DNA of 21,921 bases from CALHAX01 sp039816705 (lineage in GTDB: Bacteria > Pseudomonadota > Alphaproteobacteria > Rhizobiales > CALHAX01), in assembly GCA_039816705.1 (NCBI GenBank), contig JBCBXF010000021.1, positions 1 to 21,921 of the forward strand. Reading direction: 5' to 3'. The position numbers and the translations under genes are program-made. The notes beneath the pieces are model-generated. The model made no database searches and had not been told where the DNA came from. It worked only from the letters and a program-made list of their open reading frames with translations. Positions 15,994-21,921 of the stretch are shown piece after piece (within the stretch, counting starts at the first letter, position 1; each line of letters starts with the position of its first letter).

Positions 15994-17654
15994 TGCGGCA
16001 TGGCGGGCAGATCCTTGTCGATCAGCTTCTGGCACAAAGTGTCGATACTGTCTTTTGCGTGCCGGGTGAGAGCTTTCTCGCGGCGCTTGACGGACTGCAT
16101 GACGCCGGCACCGTAAAGACCATCGTATGCCGCCAGGAGGGCGGTGCCGCCATGATGGCCGAGGCGGACGCGAAGCTGACCGGGCGGCCTGGCGTGTGCT
16201 TCGTGACGCGGGGTCCGGGCGCGACCAATGCCTCGATCGGCGTGCACATCGCACGGCAGGATTCGACACCGATGGTCATGTTCGTCGGGCTGCCAGCCCA
16301 GGCGATGGAAGATCGCGAGGCGTTCCAGGAATTCGATTTCAAGGCGATGTTCGGTGCGCTCGCGAAGTGGGCTGCCGTCGTGCCGGAGACCGGTCGGCTT
16401 CCCGAGTATATCTCCCAGGCGTTTCACGTTGCGACATCGGGGCGTCCAGGGCCGGTGGTGATCGGTTTGCCGGAGGATATTCTCTCCGCGGCCGCCGATA
16501 CCGGCGATGCCAAGGCGGCGCAGATCTCGCAGTCAGCCCCTGCTGCGAACGATATTGGTCTGCTTCGTCAGGCGCTTTCCCGGGCTGAGCGACCGCTGGT
16601 AATTGTTGGTGGTCCAGGTTGGAGCGAAAGCGTGCGACTCAAAGCGCAGCAATTTGCAGCGCGCTTTGGATTGCCGGTGGCGGCTTCGTTCCGCTGTCAG
16701 GATTATTTCGACAACACGGACCCGCATTATGTCGGTCATGTCGGGATCGGGATCGAGCCGACACTCGCGGCCGCGGTGTCGTCGGCTGACGTGCTCATCG
16801 TCATCGGCGCGCGTCTCGGGGAGATGACGACCAGCGGCTATACGCTGGTAACTGCGCCTGAGCCACGGCAGTTCCTCGTCCATGTTCATCCCGATCCGAG
16901 CGAGCTTGGCCGCGTGTACCGACCTGATGTGCCGATCGCCTCGAGTGCGGAGGCGTTTTTTGATGCGGCGCTGACGCTCGATGTGTCAGCGAGTTCTGGA
17001 TGGGGCGCCCATCGCGAGACGCTGCGTGCGGCCTACGATGCGTTCTGCATCCCTCAGCCAACGCCAGGTGACATCCGGATGGAGGATATTGTCGTCACGC
17101 TCGATGATATGCTGGCGGACGATGCGATCATCACAAATGGTGCAGGCAACTATACGGCTTGGGTGCACCGCTATCGCCGTTATCGCCGCTATCGGACGCA
17201 GCTGGCTCCAACAGCTGGTGCGATGGGGTATGGCGTGCCAGCAGGCGTTGCTGCCGCGATCCGCAGTGCCGCATCAGGTGGCGCGCGTCAGATCGTGACG
17301 TTTGCCGGAGACGGCTGTTTTCTTATGAACGCACAGGAGTTGGCGACGGCCGCGCAGTACGGCGTGCGCCTGCTGATGATTGTCGCCAACAACGGGATGT
17401 ACGGCACAATCCGGATGCATCAGGAGAAAAATTACCCTGGGCGCGTGATGGGCACGTCACTCGCCAACCCGGACTTTGTGGCCTACGCGAATGCGTTTGG
17501 CGGCGATGGCGAAGTGTTGCGTAGAACTGAAGATATTCGCTCCGCTTTGCAGCGCGGGCTGACGAGTGAGGTGCCTTATCTGATCGAGGTGCCGATTGAT
17601 CAACAGGCGTTAACCCCCAAACAGACGCTGGACGAGATCGCCCGAGGGGCATGA
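15993..17654 (+). CDS. ThDP-dependent enzyme, acetolactate synthase-like, coupled to soeC
   Basis: A 553-residue thiamine-diphosphate enzyme with the three-domain pyruvate-oxidase/acetolactate-synthase layout. The N-terminal PYR domain carries catalytic E49 in CRQEGGAAMMAE. A central domain (about 185-320) follows, and the C-terminal PP domain has the ThDP/magnesium motif from GDG (439-441) to NN (466-467). Similar proteins are widespread in alphaproteobacteria as 'acetolactate synthase large subunit-like' and lack an assigned reaction. It is not a convincing sulfoacetaldehyde acetyltransferase (Xsc), being shorter and with ALS-like active-site motifs. No acetolactate small regulatory subunit (ilvH) follows. 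The ATG overlaps the soeC stop, so it is translated as the last gene of the sulfite operon. It contains a threefold 9-base repeat (17169-17195) encoding Arg-Tyr-Arg units. Confidence 0.85.
   Translation: MRHGGQILVDQLLAQSVDTVFCVPGESFLAALDGLHDAGTVKTIVCRQEGGAAMMAEADAKLTGRPGVCFVTRGPGATNASIGVHIARQDSTPMVMFVGLPAQAMEDREAFQEFDFKAMFGALAKWAAVVPETGRLPEYISQAFHVATSGRPGPVVIGLPEDILSAAADTGDAKAAQISQSAPAANDIGLLRQALSRAERPLVIVGGPGWSESVRLKAQQFAARFGLPVAASFRCQDYFDNTDPHYVGHVGIGIEPTLAAAVSSADVLIVIGARLGEMTTSGYTLVTAPEPRQFLVHVHPDPSELGRVYRPDVPIASSAEAFFDAALTLDVSASSGWGAHRETLRAAYDAFCIPQPTPGDIRMEDIVVTLDDMLADDAIITNGAGNYTAWVHRYRRYRRYRTQLAPTAGAMGYGVPAGVAAAIRSAASGGARQIVTFAGDGCFLMNAQELATAAQYGVRLLMIVANNGMYGTIRMHQEKNYPGRVMGTSLANPDFVAYANAFGGDGEVLRRTEDIRSALQRGLTSEVPYLIEVPIDQQALTPKQTLDEIARGA
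17169..17195 (+). repeat. Threefold 9-base tandem repeat inside the ThDP enzyme
   Basis: Three near-identical 9-base units encode Arg-Tyr-Arg three times in a row. They differ only at one silent base in unit two and the last base of unit three. The run sits just before the TQLAPTAGAMGYG segment of the cofactor domain. It may simply be a naturally Arg/aromatic-rich stretch. Confidence 0.7.
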
Positions 17655-17764
17655 TCTTCGTGTGTTCGTTCGGTTTTAAGGCGACGGGTTAATCGTTGGG
17701 CCGCTTTCAACGCTGCTGTTGTTTACAATTCTTGCCAAGTCATGAATGCCGGATGCCAAAGTTG

Positions 17765-17792
17765 TTGGCGTTCATTTACGTTTCGTTATGCT
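17765..17792 (+). promoter_or_regulatory. Possible sigma-70-like promoter for the small membrane protein
   Basis: TTGGCG (17765-17770) and TATGCT (17787-17792) are separated by 16 bases in an AT-enriched stretch, 83 bases before the small ORF start. The match is partial, so this is a candidate only. The remaining 17655-17874 gap shows no other clear element. Confidence 0.3.
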
Positions 17793-17874
17793 TAATCAAG
17801 CGCAGCGAATGACATTAATACTTTGTTGCGGTAAGACTTGGTCAACGATACAGAGCACGCCGGACACGAAGTCA

Positions 17875-18117
17875 ATGACCTCTCCCAGTCAAAATGAGAA
17901 AAACGGACGCGTTGTGCGCGCGATCGCGATTCTCTGCTTCACGGCCGCCGGCGCGCTCCTCGTCATGTCGCTGATCCAGGCTTCCAGCGCGGGTGCCGGT
18001 CAGTCCCCCTACGGAATTCAACTCCCAGAGAGCCGAATTCTGGCCGCAAACAAATCCGCCCGTCACAGCAAGTCTGCCCCGTTTGGTGCTGTGTCGGCTG
18101 GGTCAGCGACACGATAA
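17875..18117 (+). CDS. Small single-TM protein of unknown function
   Basis: An 80-residue open frame that I do not recognise. After a short polar, Lys/Arg-containing N-terminus comes one hydrophobic segment (about 16-36, AIAILCFTAAGALLVMSLI), then an Ala/Gly/Ser-rich tail of about 45 residues with basic residues. This is the pattern of a membrane-anchored or signal-bearing small secreted protein. The frame extends upstream to 17746, but that part has no protein character, and ATG 17875 gives a clean topology. The ribosome-binding site is weak (GAAG). Support for it being real comes from the candidate promoter before it and a strong intrinsic terminator 52 bases after its stop. It may still be spurious. 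Confidence 0.5.
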   Translation: MTSPSQNEKNGRVVRAIAILCFTAAGALLVMSLIQASSAGAGQSPYGIQLPESRILAANKSARHSKSAPFGAVSAGSATR

Positions 18118-18169
18118 CGCGCGCCGGGATCACCCGCGCATCAGATTTTGACTAAGGCGACTGCAAACT

Positions 18170-18210
18170 GGCCGCTGTTTCTTCTCCCGGAAACAGCGGC
18201 CTTCGCTTTT
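18170..18210 (+). terminator. Strong intrinsic terminator
   Basis: GGCCGCTGTTTC (18170-18181) and GAAACAGCGGCC (18190-18201) form a perfect 12-base stem with an 8-base loop, followed by TTCGCTTTT on the plus strand. It lies between the plus-strand small ORF and the convergent MFS gene, so it probably ends the plus-strand transcript. It could also stop transcription from the MFS side, where the tail is poorer. Confidence 0.8.
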
Positions 18211-18217
18211 GTAGAGT

Positions 18218-19447
18218 TCAGTTTTCGGCATGCTCAGGCGAAGATTTGGGCAATCTCAACGGCGGCAGGAAAAGGCTCGCCATCATGAGAATGCCGAAGA
18301 CGACGGCCAGTGAGACCGGCAGGCCATTGGCGCCGATTTGCGCCATGAGCCAGCCGGTCACGGCCGATCCCGCAACGGCGCCAATGCCCCACATGATGCC
18401 GAAGCCAGCGTTGGCGGCGATCAGTTGCGCGCCGCGAAGTGCCTCCCCGACGATCGTCATCGCGAGTGTGTAGATACCAAAGGAGAGCGCTCCCCAGATG
18501 ATCAGGTAGGCGTAGATGTAGGTTGCATTCAGATCGGTCAGTGGCAGCATCGCGGCACCGAAGAAGCCGAAAGCCGCGCACAGGGTGAAGAGTGAGCGGC
18601 GCGAGAAGCGATCCGCGAGCCAGCCGATGGGGAACTGTAGGACGACGTTGCCGATGATGAGGAGCGTCAGCAGTAGCGCTGCCCGCTCAACATCGACGCC
18701 TTTGTCGAGGCCATATACTGGCCAGAGTGACAGCACGGCTCCGTCGAAATATCCAAACGCGGCGACGCCCAGCATGAGGACGGGTATGCGGGTAAAGCTT
18801 TTCAGCAGCCCGCCGGTTTCATGTGCGGATGCGCCGGGCAGGCCCCGGCGAAAGAACAGCAGGGGTAAGCCGAACACGAGGAGCAGGATAGCGACCATCG
18901 TGAAGGGCCGCCATCCTTCAAAACCGAGCACATTCGTCAGGATCGGTCCGAGTGCGAAGACGCCTGCGAGCACGGACGTATAGACGCCGATGATGCGTCC
19001 CCGCAGATGGTCCGGTGCAAGCTGGTTGATCCATGTCTCGGAAAGGACAAACAGCACACTCGTCGTGAAGCCGAGCATGAAGCGCAGTGCAAACCAGATG
19101 GCAACTGGAGGGATCACGCCGATGAGGATGATTATTCCGGCGGAAATGAGCAGAGATAAAATTGTGGTTCGGAGTGGTCCGACACGATCGGCGACCCACG
19201 GGGCGATGAACGAGCCGACGAGAATGCCAAGACCGCTCATCGCGCTTTGCGCGCCGATTACGAAAGGCGTGAATTCCTTGATCTTGAGGTTGAATGCGAC
19301 GGCCGGGTACACATAGCCGACGGTCAGACTGTAGGCGGCGAGCAAGGCAATGACGGCAAACAGTGGTCCCCATGGCGCCGTTGGTGGGGTCGAGGCGGGA
19401 TGATCACCGGTCGGGTGACGCTGCACATCTGCTGGATGCGTTGACAT
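18218..19447 (-). CDS. MFS permease (YcaD-like)
   Basis: A major facilitator superfamily transporter of 409 residues with about 12 hydrophobic segments in two halves. A His/Pro-rich polar N-terminus (1-25) precedes TM1. The loop between TM2 and TM3 carries ADRVGPLRT, matching the family's D-R-x-G pattern. SETWINQLAPDHLRGRIIGVY before TM5 and the second-half WLADRFSRR loop resemble the YcaD-type permeases. The substrate is unknown. The ATG at 19447 lies 66 bases after the AEC gene's stop on the same strand, so the two may be cotranscribed. It ends 17 bases from the intrinsic terminator at 18170-18201. Confidence 0.88.
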   Translation of the reverse strand: MSTHPADVQRHPTGDHPASTPPTAPWGPLFAVIALLAAYSLTVGYVYPAVAFNLKIKEFTPFVIGAQSAMSGLGILVGSFIAPWVADRVGPLRTTILSLLISAGIIILIGVIPPVAIWFALRFMLGFTTSVLFVLSETWINQLAPDHLRGRIIGVYTSVLAGVFALGPILTNVLGFEGWRPFTMVAILLLVFGLPLLFFRRGLPGASAHETGGLLKSFTRIPVLMLGVAAFGYFDGAVLSLWPVYGLDKGVDVERAALLLTLLIIGNVVLQFPIGWLADRFSRRSLFTLCAAFGFFGAAMLPLTDLNATYIYAYLIIWGALSFGIYTLAMTIVGEALRGAQLIAANAGFGIMWGIGAVAGSAVTGWLMAQIGANGLPVSLAVVFGILMMASLFLPPLRLPKSSPEHAEN

Positions 19448-19513
19448 GATCGTGGCCCACGTTCGAGGCGGTCTGTGTGTCCTCCACCTCTGACACGAAA
19501 CGCGCTCGGCGTC

Positions 19514-20443
19514 TCATACGCCAAGCGCTCGCAAGGCGACGAGCCAGCCCGTGATCGTCAGTGGTGAAATCAGTGTCGAGAGAAAGACTGCGGGTGACGC
19601 GATGCTGGCCTCCGTGCGATCGGCAAGGCAGAAGATCGCGAGCATCACGCCCACCGGCGTCGAGGCGGCTATGATGAGAAAAACGAGTGTCTCGCCGGTG
19701 AACCCGCAGGCCCAGGCCAGCGCCCAAGTGATCGCCGGCGCAAGGAGCAACTTGCCCCAGACCACAATCTGGATCGTACGATCAAAAATGATGGTCGCAG
19801 TGCCGCGCAGGCTCGCCCCAAGGGTGAAGAGGGCAATTGCCGCATAGGTGCTGCCGACCATCTCCGTCGGTATCGCCAGGATGCTTGGTAACTGGGCTTC
19901 AAAGCCGCGCAAAGCGAGGCCAATGACGATGCCCCAGATCATGGGACTTATCGCAATGGCCTTCAGGGCACCTGCGAGACCGGATCCCGCGTCCCTCCGG
20001 GATCTCAACAGCAACTCGCATCCGGTGATAATGAGAAACGTCTGCGCCGCCACGATGACAGCCTGATGCAGTAGGAATTGCGGATCGAACACCAGTGTTG
20101 CGAGTGGAACGCCGTAGTTGCCCGTATTCGGGAAGGCGAGGGCGATCGCGGCGACCGGCGCCGCCACGGCGGACAGCCCGAAAATTCGTGCAATTCCCCA
20201 TCCAAGCGCGAGAAGGATGATAAACTGCAGCACCGTGAACCATGATGTCGGCCATGCCGCGAGAAGTGGGAGATCGGCCGTAGCGAGATAGTGGATGAAA
20301 AATGCGGGTAGGACGATGTTGAGCTGAAACTCTTTCAGGTTCTCGACATCGAGCGACAAGATCGCCTGTGCCAGCCATCCGATCAGCACAATGACGACGA
20401 GTGGTGCCGTGATCGTCAGGAGGATATGGACGAAAAGAGACAC
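19514..20443 (-). CDS. AEC-family permease (auxin efflux carrier/MdcF-like)
   Basis: A 309-residue inner-membrane protein with about ten hydrophobic segments, starting LFVHILLTITAPLVVIVLIGWL and carrying the inverted-repeat pattern of AEC transporters. FPNTGNYGVPLA in the fourth segment and STPVGVMLAIFC in the ninth are the family-typical broken-helix motifs. Bacterial members include malonate transporters (MdcF), but the substrate here is unknown. The start codon is GTG at 20443; no ATG in frame lies nearby and the ribosome-binding site is weak. It is upstream of the MFS gene on the same strand. Confidence 0.9.
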   Translation of the reverse strand: MSLFVHILLTITAPLVVIVLIGWLAQAILSLDVENLKEFQLNIVLPAFFIHYLATADLPLLAAWPTSWFTVLQFIILLALGWGIARIFGLSAVAAPVAAIALAFPNTGNYGVPLATLVFDPQFLLHQAVIVAAQTFLIITGCELLLRSRRDAGSGLAGALKAIAISPMIWGIVIGLALRGFEAQLPSILAIPTEMVGSTYAAIALFTLGASLRGTATIIFDRTIQIVVWGKLLLAPAITWALAWACGFTGETLVFLIIAASTPVGVMLAIFCLADRTEASIASPAVFLSTLISPLTITGWLVALRALGV

Positions 20444-20498
20444 GGGATGCTCATGAGTATGGGTGCAAGGCCGTCGTCAGGGTCGTTGCACGCACGCC

Positions 20499-20550
20499 AA
20501 TGCCCGGCAATTGTTCAGGTGACGCCTGTTGCAACGGCCGGGCATTTTTC
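20499..20550. terminator. Hairpin with T run between the AEC gene and the barrel-protein gene
   Basis: AATGCCCGGC (20499-20508) pairs with GCCGGGCATT (20537-20546), and CAGG/CCTG (20517-20529 area) can pair inside the loop. A T run (20545-20549) follows on the plus strand and an A run precedes it on the other, so the element may act mainly as the end of the minus-strand transcript of the coiled-coil/barrel gene (stop at 20571). The minus-strand T tail is short. Confidence 0.5.
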
Positions 20551-20570
20551 TCTTGTCGTGTCTTTGCAAC

Positions 20571-21921
20571 TCAGAACCTAAGCGAACCACGGAGGTAGAT
20601 GGTCGTCGAGGTGATGCTGTCGTTCTTGAATTTTGGATCAGCAGGCAGTGACAGGTCCAGCGTTGGCATGCTGTCGATGGCCGCCTGTCCGCCGAACGCG
20701 ATGGCGCCCTGGCCGAACGACCATTCGAGTTCCGCTGCTGCACTTGCCCCGTAGCCGATGAAGCTTTCTGCGAATGATGCTGTGGTGGTCGCACCCATCG
20801 TTGTGGTTGCCACATCAGCTGAGGCGCGTCCTGCTTTGACGTGGGCGTCACCTTTAAGGACGAGAGCGAGGCCGCCCATACGGCCATGGTCCCCTTCGAG
20901 TGCTGTAAGCGGGAGTGCAATTTCGCTCCACAGACCGAGCAGTGCTGCTGTGCTGTCAATCGACGTGTCCTGTGTGGTGAGCAGGTTTGCGGCATCAGCA
21001 TCGAGAGACATGTGTTCAACGCCGGTTTTCAGGCCGAGCGCACAACGGGCGGTCCCGTCGAGACAGCCGTAAGTCTCGTGTCCCACACCGACGACACCGG
21101 CAATGCGGCTGTAGTCCGTGGCGCCCGTTGCAGGGTTGTCGTCAGCGCGCGTGACCTGGAGTGTGCCCCATGCCACGTCTGCGCCGCCGTCAGTGAACTG
21201 GCGCGCGTGGAGTGTTGCGGCAAACGTCGTAGAATTCAGCTTGCGATCGCGGGCGTCGGTGACAGTAACGCTCGCTGTCTCCGGCGCCCAGACGTTCCCA
21301 GTGCCAGCTTGGATCTCGACCGTCGTCTCCCAACCGCCACTCAGGAGGTTGGACAAGGCGCCGAACACGCGTGGCACGCCTGACTGCACGATGTTTTCTT
21401 CCTCAGTAACAACCTCAGCTTTGCGAACCGGAGGGTCGATAGCGTCACGTCGGCGTGGTGCGGTACGCGTGCGATTTTGCGATGCGTGTCCGGTCGGCTT
21501 GTCGAGATCGGCAGGGGGATTGGATGCGAGGTCGCGCGTGGCGTCTTGCGTATCCGGATCTGTATTCGTCTGCGGGATGCCGCCTGCGTCTGCGATTTCT
21601 GGCGAGCCCTCGCCTTCACCTCCCGGTGCTTCACAGACTTGCGCGCAACGCTTCAGTGATGACCGCAGTCGAGCCAGCCGTGCCGTTAGCCGGTCGACGG
21701 CTGCGGTGCGCACCTCGATGATGCGGGTCAGCTTGCGCTGTTCGCGAATGAGGCGAGTTGTGTCGCGCGACTGTGAGACGGCTTCGCGGACCGTCTTGAT
21801 CATGCGGGCGCGGGTGGTGATCGCGCCGTCCCGTTCCGCAGTCTTTTTCTTGCGCTCTTCTTCAAGCGCCGCGATGCGTTTGGAAAAGACGTTGCAACGG
21901 CGACAGCGGGCAGAAACCTCA
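20571..21921 (-). CDS. Coiled-coil plus putative C-terminal outer-membrane beta-barrel protein (5' end beyond window)
   Basis: The frame is open to the right edge, giving 449 residues without a true start; an internal ATG at 21803 is not a credible start because the coiled coil continues upstream of it. I do not recognise the family. Visible layout: residues 1-97 are charged heptad-like helix (IAALEEERKKK, then LTRIIEVRTAAVDRLTARLARL) with Cys pairs at CRRC and CAQVC. Residues 98-180 are a Pro/Asp/Thr-rich disordered linker. The remaining approximately 270 residues alternate short polar and hydrophobic strands rich in Thr, Ala and Gly and end TTIYLRGSLRF. A terminal aromatic strand with a final Phe is the usual sorting signature of outer-membrane barrels. 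A signal peptide, if any, lies outside. A possible autotransporter-like or envelope-tether role is inference. Confidence 0.7.
   Translation of the reverse strand, partial: EVSARCRRCNVFSKRIAALEEERKKKTAERDGAITTRARMIKTVREAVSQSRDTTRLIREQRKLTRIIEVRTAAVDRLTARLARLRSSLKRCAQVCEAPGGEGEGSPEIADAGGIPQTNTDPDTQDATRDLASNPPADLDKPTGHASQNRTRTAPRRRDAIDPPVRKAEVVTEEENIVQSGVPRVFGALSNLLSGGWETTVEIQAGTGNVWAPETASVTVTDARDRKLNSTTFAATLHARQFTDGGADVAWGTLQVTRADDNPATGATDYSRIAGVVGVGHETYGCLDGTARCALGLKTGVEHMSLDADAANLLTTQDTSIDSTAALLGLWSEIALPLTALEGDHGRMGGLALVLKGDAHVKAGRASADVATTTMGATTTASFAESFIGYGASAAAELEWSFGQGAIAFGGQAAIDSMPTLDLSLPADPKFKNDSITSTTIYLRGSLRF

Noticed and set aside
15993..17654. Calling the ThDP enzyme sulfoacetaldehyde acetyltransferase (Xsc) because it adjoins soeABC
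   Set aside because: Its PYR-domain motifs (CRQEGGAAMMAE, VTRGPGATNAS) and length are acetolactate-synthase-like, and no pta gene follows.
20841..21383. A 180-codon plus-strand frame over the coiled-coil/barrel gene
   Set aside because: Cys/Arg-rich translation typical of an antisense shadow; the minus-strand frame is open to the window edge with coherent architecture.
1..21921. CRISPR array, transposon or prophage
   Set aside because: No regularly spaced repeats, transposase, integrase, phage or terminal inverted-repeat structure was seen.

Overview
The window looks like chromosomal DNA of a GC-rich alphaproteobacterium. The pointers are a gph / rpiA / gor neighbourhood of the kind I remember from Rhizobiales relatives, and a cytoplasmic SoeABC-type sulfite dehydrogenase of the kind described in marine alphaproteobacteria and purple sulfur bacteria. 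I cannot name a genus from sequence alone. Genes are dense and ordinary in base composition. I see no insertion sequence, phage gene, integrase or CRISPR array. Both window edges cut a gene.

Left part (1-7742). A 5'-truncated YbdK-type carboxylate-amine ligase runs into the window and converges on a minus-strand block. Read in transcription order, that block is gabD (succinate-semialdehyde dehydrogenase), rpiA (ribose-5-phosphate isomerase), gor (glutathione reductase) and an SDR oxidoreductase. Divergent from gabD is a plus-strand run: gph-like HAD phosphatase, EamA/DMT permease, and a small TusA-type sulfur-carrier protein. The theme is redox, thiol and sugar-phosphate housekeeping.

Middle (7743-11133). 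An SLC13/DASS-type anion transporter is translationally coupled (stop/start overlap) to a tandem universal-stress protein. A short exported c-type cytochrome follows on the minus strand. Behind it lies a complete tRNA-Val(CAC) gene with encoded CCA.

Sulfite module (11376-17654). Four plus-strand genes follow: soeA (molybdopterin/[4Fe-4S] subunit, no Tat signal), soeB (four-cluster ferredoxin-like subunit), soeC (DmsC/NrfD-type membrane anchor) and an acetolactate-synthase-like ThDP enzyme. soeA/soeB share ATGA and soeC/ThDP share TGATG. The likely job is cytoplasmic oxidation of sulfite to sulfate with electrons passed to the quinone pool. The ThDP enzyme's substrate is unknown. Its coupling to soeC is the most interesting functional lead in the window.

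Right part (17655-21921). A small single-TM protein of unknown function sits between a possible promoter and a strong intrinsic terminator. Then come three minus-strand genes: an MFS permease, an AEC-family permease upstream of it, and a protein open at the right edge. The last has a long coiled coil, a disordered linker and a C-terminal domain that looks like an outer-membrane beta-barrel ending in Phe. I do not recognise that architecture.
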